Notes under the pieces: generated by a model
Told to the model about the DNA's origin: nothing
The model's database searches: none
What the model saw: only the letters and a program-made list of their open reading frames with translations
Part shown: positions 17,719 through 28,436 of the stretch, one piece after another
How positions within the stretch are numbered: position 1 is the stretch's first letter
Layout of the letters: each line of letters opens with the position of its first letter
Assembly: GCA_900290095.1 (NCBI GenBank)
Contig: OKQS01000001.1
Coordinates: 736,431-800,430 of the forward strand
DNA: 64,000 bases
Direction of reading: 5' to 3'
Source of the DNA: Khoudiadiopia massiliensis
Lineage (GTDB): Bacteria; Bacillota; Clostridia; Tissierellales; Peptoniphilaceae
Program-made: the position numbers and the translations under genes

Positions 17719-18435
17719 TTACTCTTCTTGTTCCGCCTCAATAAGGACATTCTTCCAATAGACTGACTCGACCCCATCCAAATCAGCTATCCTGTCCAGA
17801 GCATCCAGCATCTTTTCATTTGGGCTTGAAACTTTCAGCTTAACTTCCTTGGAGGCGACCGTTGTTTCTTTCGAGTAGTTATGCAATGAGTTCGAGGGCC
17901 TGATTGTCATCTGTATGACCGGCATGTTCTTTTCCTCGAGAAGGTCCTCAATTTTTTCCAGCAAGCCCTCTTTCTGGTCACAGTATATGTAAATTATCCT
18001 CTCTTTTCTCCTATTTATTAGGCTGGACCGTCTTTCAATAACATTGAGCATGGACAGGGCCAAAATTGAAATGATAACTGCAAACATGGAGGCCATATAA
18101 AGCCCTGCTCCGACCGCCATCCCGACACCGGCAGCTATCCAAAGGCTGGTAGCCGTGGTCAGCCCTCTTACTGTGGGGCCTTCCTTGAAGATGGTCCCGG
18201 CACCGATGAAACCGATTCCGCTGACCACTTGGGCCGCAATCCTGGCAGGGTCCCTTCCTGAAAATTTTTCCGGAAAACCGTATATGGAGATAATCATGAT
18301 CAAGGCCGATCCCATGCTCACCAAAAGATGGGTCCTAAGTCCGGCTGGATGACCCTTTCTCTCCCTTTCGTATCCAATTATGCCTCCGAAGATGGAGGAT
18401 AGTGCAAGTCTCAAGATTGTATCAAACAGATTCAT
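17719..18435 (-). CDS. MgtC/SapB family membrane protein
   Basis: A 238-residue protein with four to five hydrophobic segments in the first 130 residues and the family signature GGIIGYERERKGHPAGLRTH near residue 18. GIGFIGAGTIFKEG and VRGLTTATSLW follow. A C-terminal soluble part looks like an ACT-type fold, as in many MgtC proteins of Bacillota. MgtC proteins help growth at low magnesium and regulate the F1Fo ATP synthase in pathogens; the specific role here is unknown. The gene stands alone between the toxin-antitoxin pair and the glycerol-3-phosphate cluster. Confidence 0.9.
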   Translation of the reverse strand: MNLFDTILRLALSSIFGGIIGYERERKGHPAGLRTHLLVSMGSALIMIISIYGFPEKFSGRDPARIAAQVVSGIGFIGAGTIFKEGPTVRGLTTATSLWIAAGVGMAVGAGLYMASMFAVIISILALSMLNVIERRSSLINRRKERIIYIYCDQKEGLLEKIEDLLEEKNMPVIQMTIRPSNSLHNYSKETTVASKEVKLKVSSPNEKMLDALDRIADLDGVESVYWKNVLIEAEQEE

Positions 18436-18512
18436 TTTTTACCGGCGTAAAACGCCCGCCTTTCTATTTTCAAAAGAAGTGATTTTGTCAAAATTTTCTT
18501 TTTATAGTCATT

Positions 18513-19301
18513 TTATATATAGGGAATCATGTCCTTTACCGAATTAAATATATAGTCGGCATGGACAGGACTTTTCTCATACATTTCTATATCTGTTTCC
18601 CCCGATAAGACCAGGGCACTGGTTATGCCGCTTTTTCCTCCGAAGGCTATGTCTGTATAGAGCCTGTCCCCCACCATAATAAAGTCTTGGGCCCGGGCCC
18701 CAAACTTGGCGCAAATGGCGTCCAACATGGGCTTCTCGGGTTTGCCTATAACCATGGGTTCCCTTCCCGTTGCAGCCTTAAAGAAGGCTATAAAAGCCCC
18801 GGCATCCGGCATGAACTTATTGCCTTCCAAAGGACAGACAAAGTCCGGATGAGTCGCAATATATTCGCAACCCTCCATTAAATAATCGCAGGCTGTCCAA
18901 AGCTTATCATAATCAGTCTCAGTATCAAAGCTGGTGACGACAGCATCTATGTCCCGGCCCCTCTCATGGACAAGGTCAAAGCCGTCATTTGAAAATTCCT
19001 TCTCCAGTGAAGAGTTACCGACCAAAAAAATCTTTTTTATGTTCCTATCATTGAGATAGAACCTCGTCGCCTCTCCTGAGGTGAAAATATCGTCTTCACC
19101 GCTGTCTATTCCAAGTCTCCTAAGCTTTGCAATATAATCTCCCTTGTTTCTTGAGGCGTTGTTGGTTAAAAATATGTAATTCTTCCCTACCTCTTTTATT
19201 TTATTCAGGAAATCCAAGGCCCCGTCAATGAGCTCGTTTCCAAGATAGATTGTTCCGTCCATATCGAGGAGATAGGTTTTCTCCTTTATTTTTTCACACA
19301 T
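18513..19301 (-). CDS. HAD-IIA family hydrolase (NagD/AraL-like)
   Basis: A 262-residue haloacid-dehalogenase-type phosphatase with the nucleophile motif DMDGTIYLG at residues 14-22, FLTNNASRN (motif II), KPEKPMLD (motif III lysine) and MVGDRLYTDIAFG (motif IV). This arrangement is that of the NagD/AraL/glycerol-1-phosphatase group. It ends the glycerol-3-phosphate cluster and overlaps the DUF624 gene by eight bases, so a sugar- or glycerol-phosphate substrate is plausible by context, although the family is broad. Confidence 0.87.
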   Translation of the reverse strand: MCEKIKEKTYLLDMDGTIYLGNELIDGALDFLNKIKEVGKNYIFLTNNASRNKGDYIAKLRRLGIDSGEDDIFTSGEATRFYLNDRNIKKIFLVGNSSLEKEFSNDGFDLVHERGRDIDAVVTSFDTETDYDKLWTACDYLMEGCEYIATHPDFVCPLEGNKFMPDAGAFIAFFKAATGREPMVIGKPEKPMLDAICAKFGARAQDFIMVGDRLYTDIAFGGKSGITSALVLSGETDIEMYEKSPVHADYIFNSVKDMIPYI

Positions 19302-19929
19302 GGTCTTCCCTTTCCGACTTTTTCGACATATTCCAGAATACCGGAGTCAAAATATATGACACCAGCAGGAAGAGCAAGCCCAACCATAAAAAGAAGAGAC
19401 CGCTCAGATAATAGATAAGGATAAAGCATATGACGCAAGTCAGAAAAATCAGTAAGCTGGAAGCCGGATTGGCAAAGGTCATGGCCAAGCCGTCCTCGGC
19501 AAGCTTTTTCAGGTCCTTATCAAAGACCGCCAAAAGTCCATAAACATAGAAAATATACACCGTGAAGACGCAGGCTATGGCAAAGAGACAAATAGCCAAT
19601 GTCAGGGCCAAAAAGCCTCCGCCCGACCTGTAGTAGGCCAGAGCCAGCCTGAAATCCCAAAAAATAAAAATATAGAAGGCCAGACTGACCAGGTTTATAA
19701 GGGTTCCCTTAAAAAAATGTTTTTTTAAGCCTTTAAAATAGGCCGAAAAAACCATACCCTCATGGTCGCGAACCATTTTAAATGAAAAGTCGAAAAAGGC
19801 CGCGGTCGAAGCCCCCATAGTTATTATGGGAAGAGAAGTCAGAACCCAAAGAAAGCTCAATACGGTCGTATCGGCAAGCTTTCCTATGGAATTCCACATC
19901 TTGTTTTCCGGATTAAAAAATTCCTTCAT
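19294..19929 (-). CDS. YesL/DUF624 family membrane protein
   Basis: A 211-residue protein with about five membrane segments and the typical opening FFNPENKMWNSIGKLADTTVLSF. DUF624 proteins often sit next to carbohydrate ABC importers in Bacillota, as here; their function is not known. The gene lies between the ATP-binding subunit and the HAD phosphatase and is translated from a start next to a ribosome site in the 41-base gap after msmK/ugpC. Confidence 0.83.
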   Translation of the reverse strand: MKEFFNPENKMWNSIGKLADTTVLSFLWVLTSLPIITMGASTAAFFDFSFKMVRDHEGMVFSAYFKGLKKHFFKGTLINLVSLAFYIFIFWDFRLALAYYRSGGGFLALTLAICLFAIACVFTVYIFYVYGLLAVFDKDLKKLAEDGLAMTFANPASSLLIFLTCVICFILIYYLSGLFFLWLGLLFLLVSYILTPVFWNMSKKSEREDHV

Positions 19930-19970
19930 AAAACCTTTCTTCCTCTTCCCAATATTAAATCAACTGCTAA

Positions 19971-21080
19971 TTAATTAAGTATAGCTTCTTCGCTTTCCTT
20001 ATCAAAGATGTGAATCCTCTTTTCATTAATTGCCAAAGTGACCTCATCCCCGGGCTCTGCAGTTGATGAAGCATCAACCTTAGCCATTATATTATCCCCA
20101 CCGAAGTTCACATATAGGTAGGTTTCCGAGCCCATCTTTTCAACAACTCTGACCTTGCATTCAATGTGTGAGGGATGCTCCTGGAGGTGCCTGGTGTCAT
20201 CTTTGAGATGCTCGGGTCTGATTCCCACGACAACTTCTTTATCAACATAGGAGGCCAGGTCTGCCTTGCTCGTTTTTTCCTCCGGCAGGTAGACTTTATA
20301 ATCATTTATTACCAGGACATAGTCTGAGCCCTCTTTTATCAACCTACCATTAACGAAGTTCATCTGCGGACTTCCAATAAATCCGGCAACAAAGAGGTTG
20401 TTTGGCTTGTCATAGAGGTTTTGAGGACTGTCCACCTGCATGATAAAGCCGTCTTTCATAACGACAATCCTATCCCCCATTGTCATCGCCTCGGTCTGGT
20501 CGTGAGTAACATAGACAAAAGTTGTCTGCAGGCGTCTGTGGAGCTGCTTAAGCTCGGTTCTCATGCTTGCCCTGAGCTTGGCATCCAGGTTGGAAAGGGG
20601 CTCATCAAGCAGGAAAACCTTGGGCTTGCGGACCATGGCCCTGCCCAGGGCTACCCTCTGTCTCTGGCCACCTGAAAGAGCCTTGGGCTTGCGGTCGAGG
20701 AGCTCCTCAATTTCAAGAATCCTGGCAGCTTCCTTAACCCTGGCATCTATGATGTCCTTGGGCAATTTTCTTAACTCCAAGCCGAAGGTCATATTTTTTC
20801 TAACCGTCATATGGGGATACAGCGCATAGTTCTGGAAAACCATGGCAATGTCCCTATCCTTGGGTGAAATTTCATTCATGAGTTGGTCGTCCATGTAGAG
20901 CTCACCGGAGGAAATCTCCTCAAGGCCCGCTATCATCCTAAGAGTGGTGGACTTGCCGCAACCTGACGGCCCTACAAATACGACAAATTCTTTATCCTTG
21001 ATATCAAGGTTGAAGTCGCTTACGGCTACAACATCTCCCGGATAAATCTTATATATGTTTTCAAAACGAATACCGGCCAT
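19971..21080 (-). CDS. ugpC: UgpC/MsmK-type ABC transporter ATP-binding subunit
   Basis: A 369-residue ATPase with Walker [11 protein letters not shown]-loop FQNYALYPHMTV, signature LSGGQRQRVALGRA, Walker B VFLLDEP, and a C-terminal MalK-like regulatory domain of about 130 residues (OB-fold, with GIRPEHL). These subunits energise carbohydrate or glycerol-3-phosphate importers and can serve several. Here it follows two permeases and a binding protein in the same transcription unit. The symbol is by role and position. Confidence 0.9.
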   Translation of the reverse strand: MAGIRFENIYKIYPGDVVAVSDFNLDIKDKEFVVFVGPSGCGKSTTLRMIAGLEEISSGELYMDDQLMNEISPKDRDIAMVFQNYALYPHMTVRKNMTFGLELRKLPKDIIDARVKEAARILEIEELLDRKPKALSGGQRQRVALGRAMVRKPKVFLLDEPLSNLDAKLRASMRTELKQLHRRLQTTFVYVTHDQTEAMTMGDRIVVMKDGFIMQVDSPQNLYDKPNNLFVAGFIGSPQMNFVNGRLIKEGSDYVLVINDYKVYLPEEKTSKADLASYVDKEVVVGIRPEHLKDDTRHLQEHPSHIECKVRVVEKMGSETYLYVNFGGDNIMAKVDASSTAEPGDEVTLAINEKRIHIFDKESEEAILN

Positions 21081-21099
21081 ATTCTCTCCTTTTCTCTAA

Positions 21100-21996
21100 T
21101 TATTTCATGGCTGCTGTCGAGTAGCCCGTCATCATGTACTTCTGGAATATGAAGAAGAGGATCACTACCGGCAGGATAGCCAATACGGCCCCGGCCATAA
21201 TCTGATGGTAGTTGGCAACCGCCTGGCCTGCAAAGGTATTTTTCAAATAAGCAAGCCCGACCGTCAAAACTCTTCTTGTTTCATTCTGTGCTATGATCTT
21301 TGGCCAAAAATATGAGTTCCAGGATCCTGTGAATGTTACAAGGGTTATAGTGAAGATGCTGGCCTTGCTCATTGGAACCAGGATATGCCAAATGGTTCCC
21401 AGTCTGCCCAGACCGTCTATCTTGCCTGCATCTATGTAAGACTGGTCAATAGCCATAAAGCTGTTTCTAAGCATGAAGATGTAATATGCCGAAACTGTTG
21501 AAGGCAGTATAAGGCCAAGATAGGTATCATTTAAACCCCATTTGGAGAACATTATGAAGACCGGTATAAAAGTAACCTGGATCGGGATCATAAGGGCTCC
21601 CAATACTATATAGAAAAATATGTCCCTGCCCGGGAATTCCCCCCTGGCAAAGCCATAGGCCGCAAAGACCCCCGTCACTATCTGAGTGATCATAATACCG
21701 GCTGTCATAACTATAGTGTTCCAATAGTATTTCAGAAAATTGGCCTTCTGCAAAACATAAAGATAGTTTTCCGGGTGCCATGATTTTGGAATAAGGGTGG
21801 GTATGGCCTGCTGGACCTCTTCTGCCGATTTAAGGGAGGTCGTGATCATCCAATATATTGGGAACATCATGATGATGACCACAATTATGGCCACTATAGT
21901 TTTCAAATGATAGAGGGGGCTCTTTTTCTTTTCCTTGGCATTTAAGTCAATGCTGACTTCCTTCCCCTCGCTGTTTATAACTTTATAATCTTCCAT
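21100..21996 (-). CDS. ugpE: Ugp-type importer permease (UgpE-like)
   Basis: A 298-residue membrane protein with six hydrophobic segments and the EAA-type coupling region (AGKIDGLGRLGTIWHILVP, positions about 190-210). This placement and length are typical of the second permease (UgpE/LacG) of carbohydrate ABC transporters. It starts 12 bases after the preceding permease gene. An unusually long hydrophilic N-terminal arm of about 30 residues, rich in lysine, precedes the first membrane segment. Confidence 0.9.
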   Translation of the reverse strand: MEDYKVINSEGKEVSIDLNAKEKKKSPLYHLKTIVAIIVVIIMMFPIYWMITTSLKSAEEVQQAIPTLIPKSWHPENYLYVLQKANFLKYYWNTIVMTAGIMITQIVTGVFAAYGFARGEFPGRDIFFYIVLGALMIPIQVTFIPVFIMFSKWGLNDTYLGLILPSTVSAYYIFMLRNSFMAIDQSYIDAGKIDGLGRLGTIWHILVPMSKASIFTITLVTFTGSWNSYFWPKIIAQNETRRVLTVGLAYLKNTFAGQAVANYHQIMAGAVLAILPVVILFFIFQKYMMTGYSTAAMK

Positions 21997-22008
21997 AACC
22001 GAGCCTTT

Positions 22009-22953
22009 CTAAGCATCATAGTTGACTTTGTTCTTTGAAACTTTGAAAGTCGCTACTGTTATTACCAACAAAATCAGGAAGAACATTATTGCCGCTGTGG
22101 CAGCCCTGTCCATTCTGAAGTCCACCATGGCGTATCTGTAAATCAAATATACAAATACTTCCGTTGACCTGTTTGGCCCGCCTCCTGTAAGGATATCGAC
22201 CGACTGGAAAACTTTCATTGAAGAAAGGAAGGTCGTTACGAACAGGAACAGGGTTGTCGGCCCCAGCATGGGAAGGGTGATCTTGAAAAATTGCTGGCTC
22301 TTTGTAGCCCCATCGAGGGATGAAGCCTCATAGTAGTCTTTGGAGATCCCGGACATGGCCGCCAAATAGATCATCATTCCATAGCCTATGGCCCTCCAGC
22401 CGGTAAGCATAAGAACCGATATAAGGGCCGTTGATTTCTGGTTGAGCCAATTTACGGGCGATAGCCCGATTTTTGTTAAGAAAAAATTCATAATTCCTGC
22501 ATCAGCGTTCAAGATCCATAAAAATATTACGGCAGCTGAAGACATTGCTATGTACTTAGGCATAAAGACGACCGCCCTCATAAAGGCAAAACTCTTGGTC
22601 AGCCTGTTGAAAAGCAGGGCGAAAAGCATGCCGCCTATTATGGTGATAGAAAGCTCGCCGATTGAATAAAGGAAGGTTACTTTTAATGAATTCCAGAGAT
22701 ACTTGGCCCCCGTACCCTTGAAGAGCCATTCCCAGTTCTTGGTTCCCACATATTTCCAGGTTGGCCTGAGCAGGTTCCAGTCAGTAAGGCTAATCTGGAA
22801 GAGTTTAACTATTGGATAGTAAACAAATATGGCCAAAAGAACTATCGCAGGCAAGATAAAAAGAAAATCTATAAATTTCTTTTTTCTCCTATTTGCTTTT
22901 ATTTTTTTTGAAATTGTGAGGTCCGGTAATTTCATTTCTTTTTTATTTTTCAT
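22009..22953 (-). CDS. ugpA: Ugp-type importer permease (UgpA-like)
   Basis: A 314-residue membrane protein with six hydrophobic segments after a lysine- and arginine-rich N-terminal arm. The EAA loop reads EASSLDGATKSQQFFKITLP and the final segment ends near the C-terminus. This is the usual first permease of UgpB-type importers. Between it and the binding-protein gene is a stem-loop (22990-23030) that could raise the amount of binding protein relative to the permeases. Confidence 0.9.
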   Translation of the reverse strand: MKNKKEMKLPDLTISKKIKANRRKKKFIDFLFILPAIVLLAIFVYYPIVKLFQISLTDWNLLRPTWKYVGTKNWEWLFKGTGAKYLWNSLKVTFLYSIGELSITIIGGMLFALLFNRLTKSFAFMRAVVFMPKYIAMSSAAVIFLWILNADAGIMNFFLTKIGLSPVNWLNQKSTALISVLMLTGWRAIGYGMMIYLAAMSGISKDYYEASSLDGATKSQQFFKITLPMLGPTTLFLFVTTFLSSMKVFQSVDILTGGGPNRSTEVFVYLIYRYAMVDFRMDRAATAAIMFFLILLVITVATFKVSKNKVNYDA

Positions 22954-22989
22954 TGCAAATTACCCCTAAATCTCTTTATGGGCAAGCCG

Positions 22990-23030
22990 CCCGCCCCCTT
23001 CATCGAAAGACTTCTCGATGAGGGAGCTTG
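22990..23030 (-). promoter_or_regulatory. Intergenic stem-loop between ugpB and ugpA
   Basis: TCATCGA (23000-23006) pairs with TCGATGA (23015-23021), with flanking C and G runs extending the stem. There is no strong T-run, so it is more likely a processing or mRNA-stabilising hairpin than a full terminator. Such hairpins after binding-protein genes are common. Confidence 0.45.
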
Positions 23031-23088
23031 CGGGACCCACAAAACACTTAATTTAATCACTTAAATCAAATTATAGTCTACTCTCCTA

Positions 23089-24441
23089 TTATTTTGCATC
23101 TTCAAGAATTTCATCAATTTCTGAAGCCATGTTGTTCGATGAGGATTTTACGTCAGCATTGTCAACCATCATAGACTGCATATAGTTTTTCCAGATTGTT
23201 GCCAACTCGCTCCATGAACCGTGCTGAATCCTCGGATTAATAAGGTCAAGATTTGCGAAAATCGGCTTGAATGCAGGTTTCTTCTCAAGGAAGGCCTTGC
23301 CCTCATCTGTATCAAGCACTGAGTTTCTTGTCGGGATGTATCCGGTTTTCTCGGCCCATTTCATGTTAATTTCCTTGCCGCACAGGTACTGTAAGAATTC
23401 CCATGAAGCATTCTTTGTATCCTGGTCATTCTTTGAAGGAATTCCCAATACACAGCCGCCGACTTCGCTGAACTTATTTCCGGTCTTGGCTGATGCCGGA
23501 TACCAAGCCATTCCTACATCGAAACCGCTCTTGTCTACGTGGTTGTTGTAGAGTGAAGATGTGTGCATAATGGCAAAAGCTTTGCCGTCATAGAAATCCT
23601 GCCTCATTGTGGCGGATCCGTCTTTTCCTACACGGAAGACTGCATTGCCGTCTTTGATCCATTTTTGGATCTCGTTTGATCTTGCTATTGCTTCTTCGCT
23701 GTTCAGATCGGTCTTGTTATCATCGGTGATGATTTTAACTCCGTCATTCAGATACATTGTTTCAAAGTACCACTGGTCCCAACCCGGAATTTCAAGTCCG
23801 TAGCGCTCAACTTTTCCGTCAGCTCCCTTTTTGGTTGCTTTGGCAAAGAAAGCGTCCATCTGGTCCAAGCTTGTCGGAATCTCAATTCCTTCCTGGTCAG
23901 CGATAGTTTTATTGTAATAGATGACCTGTGTTGAATGGAGGAAGGGCAGTGAAACCTGTTTTCCCTCATACTGAGCACTTACCAGGAGTCCCTTGGCAAA
24001 GTCGCCCACATCATAGTTTGTGGCTTGGATATATGGAGTAAGGTCTTCAAAAACCCCGTTCTTTCCGTAAGCGGCTACATAGTCGGTGTTGGCAACTACT
24101 ACTCCGGGGAGTCCGGTTCCTGCTGCATGGGCTGCAACCAAAGCTTCGTTTACATCGCTGTAAGCACCTATGTATTTTGCCTCAACTTTGATCTTGTCAT
24201 GTGTGCTGTTAAATCCGTCAACAACTTCTTTAACAAGGTCATTGTACTGTTCCTCAAGAGCGTGCCACCATGTAATGGTGATGCCGTCACCTTCATACTT
24301 ACCTATTCCTTCAGGTGCCTTGGCTTCCTGACTCTCTCCGGAGCCTGTTCCTCCCCCAGTCTGTCCGCCACCGCCGCATGCCGTCAATACCAGCATCATT
24401 GCCAACATAACTCCTACGAAACTTTTAAACCTTTTTGACAT
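23089..24441 (-). CDS. ugpB: Extracellular solute-binding lipoprotein (UgpB-like)
   Basis: A 450-residue lipoprotein: a signal segment of about 20 residues ending LMLVLTACGGGGQ (lipobox LTAC), then a Gly/Ser-rich linker and a family 1 solute-binding domain. ITWWHALEEQYNDLVKEVVDGFN and KIEVEAKYIGAYSDVNEALVAA, seen in segments near residues 55-100, fit UgpB-type proteins. Because it is flanked by the phosphodiesterase and the glycerol kinase genes, glycerol-3-phosphate or a glycerophosphodiester is the likely ligand. UgpB itself can bind both. Confidence 0.88.
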   Translation of the reverse strand: MSKRFKSFVGVMLAMMLVLTACGGGGQTGGGTGSGESQEAKAPEGIGKYEGDGITITWWHALEEQYNDLVKEVVDGFNSTHDKIKVEAKYIGAYSDVNEALVAAHAAGTGLPGVVVANTDYVAAYGKNGVFEDLTPYIQATNYDVGDFAKGLLVSAQYEGKQVSLPFLHSTQVIYYNKTIADQEGIEIPTSLDQMDAFFAKATKKGADGKVERYGLEIPGWDQWYFETMYLNDGVKIITDDNKTDLNSEEAIARSNEIQKWIKDGNAVFRVGKDGSATMRQDFYDGKAFAIMHTSSLYNNHVDKSGFDVGMAWYPASAKTGNKFSEVGGCVLGIPSKNDQDTKNASWEFLQYLCGKEINMKWAEKTGYIPTRNSVLDTDEGKAFLEKKPAFKPIFANLDLINPRIQHGSWSELATIWKNYMQSMMVDNADVKSSSNNMASEIDEILEDAK

Positions 24442-24510
24442 CTCTTATACTCCTTGTCATTTCCCCAAGAATTGGGCCCCCGGCCTACAGTAACTTGTGC
24501 AAAAATTTCT

Positions 24511-25245
24511 TTATAGTGTACGGATCAGCTTGTTGACCTGATCCGGATAGTCGCTTATTATTCCGTCAACTCCCAACTCAACAAGGGCCTTGAAATCGTA
24601 TTCCTCCTTGCCAAACCAAACGTTTATTCCTATTCCGCGATTATGGAGCCTTGTCACAAGTTCCTTGCTGGCGCAATAGGCCGCAGGATGGTAGAAGTCC
24701 ACGCCCATTTTTTCCAGATAGTCCTCGGGCCTGTCCAGCCATGCGCTTACAAGGGCTCCGAACTTGAGTTCCGGGCCCAATTCCTTCATTTTCATAAGGC
24801 TATCATGGTTAAAGGATGAGACCAGGATCCTGTCATTTAAGTCATATTTTGACAGGAGGGCATAAACTTTTTCTTCTATCCCCTCATACCAAAATATCCC
24901 GGTCTTCAGCTCAATGTTGGTTATTATGTCCTTGTCTTTTATGTATTTAAAATATTCTTCCAAGGTCGGTATGCCTTCAAACTCTATCTCGGGGAAAAGC
25001 TTGGCTGCGTTGACCTTCCTGAGATCTTCAAGGGTATAGTCTTTGATCCTTCCCTCAGCTTGGCAGGTCCTGTCCAGGCGCTCATCGTGAATAATAACTA
25101 TTTCACCGTCCTTGGTCAGATGGACATCGAATTCTATCCCGTCTACTCCCTCTTCCACGGCCTTTTTAAAGGCCAGCATGGTATTCTCGGGGTATTTGGA
25201 TTTAAAGCCCCTGTGGGCATAGTTTAAAGTTCTTTCGCTGATCAT
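24511..25245 (-). CDS. Glycerophosphodiester phosphodiesterase
   Basis: About 244 residues: LNYAHRGFKSKYPENT at the start (HRG and the catalytic region), EFDVHLTKDGEIVIIHDERLD, and SDYPDQVNKLI at the end. These are all conserved in GlpQ/UgpQ-type enzymes, which release glycerol-3-phosphate from glycerophosphodiesters. No signal peptide is present in this reading, so it is cytoplasmic like UgpQ. ATG at 25245 is chosen because AGGAAAGGAA lies immediately upstream; the frame extends to 25356 without a better start. It sits between glpK and the Ugp-like importer. Confidence 0.9.
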   Translation of the reverse strand: MISERTLNYAHRGFKSKYPENTMLAFKKAVEEGVDGIEFDVHLTKDGEIVIIHDERLDRTCQAEGRIKDYTLEDLRKVNAAKLFPEIEFEGIPTLEEYFKYIKDKDIITNIELKTGIFWYEGIEEKVYALLSKYDLNDRILVSSFNHDSLMKMKELGPELKFGALVSAWLDRPEDYLEKMGVDFYHPAAYCASKELVTRLHNRGIGINVWFGKEEYDFKALVELGVDGIISDYPDQVNKLIRTL

Positions 25246-25301
25246 AAAAATTCCTTTCCTACATATTGGCCTGATATAACCCCGGCTAAGGGCCGGTCTT
25301 C

Positions 25302-27166
<1,865 letters not shown>

Positions 27167-27167
27167 A

Positions 27168-28427
27168 TCAGTCCTCCACCCTTATCTCTATTTTTTCAGG
27201 TTTGTGAGCCAGCATATCCTCTTTCTTTATGGCTATCTGCTCCATCTGACCCGGTGCCAGGGCGTGTTTCTTTCTCCTATACACCCGGTCCCCGTCCATA
27301 TAAAGGGCCACCGATTTCTGGAAGAAGAGCCTCCTGACCCTGAAAGAGATCTCCAATGTCTCAGGCATACTTGAAATATTGATTTCCTGGGGAAGGGCAT
27401 AGCTTACATCCTGACCTGCCACTACAGAAACTTTGCCGCCCTCGGACTCCTCAAAGCCCTTCATGACGTATATGGCTGCATTTTTCCCGGCTATCTCAGC
27501 CTCGCATGAAACATTGTCAACCAGGTCGTGGACATGAAGGACATTGCCGCAGGCAAAAACTCCATCTATCCCTGTCATCCACCTGTCCGTAACCTTGGCC
27601 CCCTTGGTTCTGGGATCCAGCTCAACACCAGCCTCAATTGACAATTCGTTCTCGGGTATCAGACCTACTGAAAGGAGGAGGGTGTCACATTCGACGAATC
27701 TTTCGGTCCCTTCAATGGGCCGCATTTTCTCATCAACTTGGGACAGCCAGACCCCTTCAAGCCTTTCCCTTCCGACCACCTTGCTGACAGTCGTATTGAA
27801 ATACAGGGGGATATTGAAATCATCCAGGCACTGGACAATATTTCTTTTAAGTCCACCCGAGTGGGGCATGATCTCCGCAACACACAAGACCTTGCCGCCC
27901 TCAAGAGTCACCCTTCTGGCCATGATCAGGCCTATGTCACCTGAGCCCAGGATAACGACCCTTCTGCCCGGCATATAACCTTCCATATTTATGAGCCTTT
28001 GGGCTGTTCCGGCCGTATAGATGCCCGCCGGCCTTTGGCCGGGGATATTCAGGGCTCCCCTGGGTCTCTCCCTGCAGCCCATGGCCAGGACCACAGCCTT
28101 GGCCTGAATTGTCTCTATGCCCTTTTCTTTTGACATTATTGTCAGCTTTTTATCGGCTTGGAAGGATATTACCATGGTGTCGACCAGGCACTCGATCCCC
28201 CTCTCCTCAACCATATCTATATATCTGTGGGCATATTCCGGACCGGTCAACTCCTCTTTAAATCTGTGGAGTCCAAATCCGTTGTGGATGCACTGGTTTA
28301 AAATGCCGCCAAGGACCTTATCCCTTTCAATTACAATGATGCTTCTTAAACCCTCATCATAGGCTGCACAAGCCGCCGCCAGACCGGCCGGACCTCCGCC
28401 AATTATTGCTAAATCATAATTTTTCAT
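27168..28427 (-). CDS. FAD-dependent oxidoreductase (accessory to GlpA-like enzyme)
   Basis: A 419-residue flavoprotein with the FAD loop AIIGGGPAGLAAACAA at residues 7-22, a second nucleotide-binding loop VILGSGDIGLIMARRV, and GVFACGNVLHVHDLVDNV. It also has CIHNGFGLHRF near residue 45, typical of the small FAD/NAD oxidoreductases beside glycerol-3-phosphate dehydrogenase and DUF1667 genes. It probably passes electrons from the GlpA-like subunit to NAD or another acceptor, as GlpB does in a different fold. It lies one base from the DUF1667 gene. Confidence 0.85.
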   Translation of the reverse strand: MKNYDLAIIGGGPAGLAAACAAYDEGLRSIIVIERDKVLGGILNQCIHNGFGLHRFKEELTGPEYAHRYIDMVEERGIECLVDTMVISFQADKKLTIMSKEKGIETIQAKAVVLAMGCRERPRGALNIPGQRPAGIYTAGTAQRLINMEGYMPGRRVVILGSGDIGLIMARRVTLEGGKVLCVAEIMPHSGGLKRNIVQCLDDFNIPLYFNTTVSKVVGRERLEGVWLSQVDEKMRPIEGTERFVECDTLLLSVGLIPENELSIEAGVELDPRTKGAKVTDRWMTGIDGVFACGNVLHVHDLVDNVSCEAEIAGKNAAIYVMKGFEESEGGKVSVVAGQDVSYALPQEINISSMPETLEISFRVRRLFFQKSVALYMDGDRVYRRKKHALAPGQMEQIAIKKEDMLAHKPEKIEIRVED

Positions 28428-28436
28428 CAGGCCCTC

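Noticed and set aside
22990-23030. Riboswitch upstream of ugpA
   Set aside because: It is a simple stem-loop between two genes of one operon, with no conserved aptamer pattern that I can recognise.
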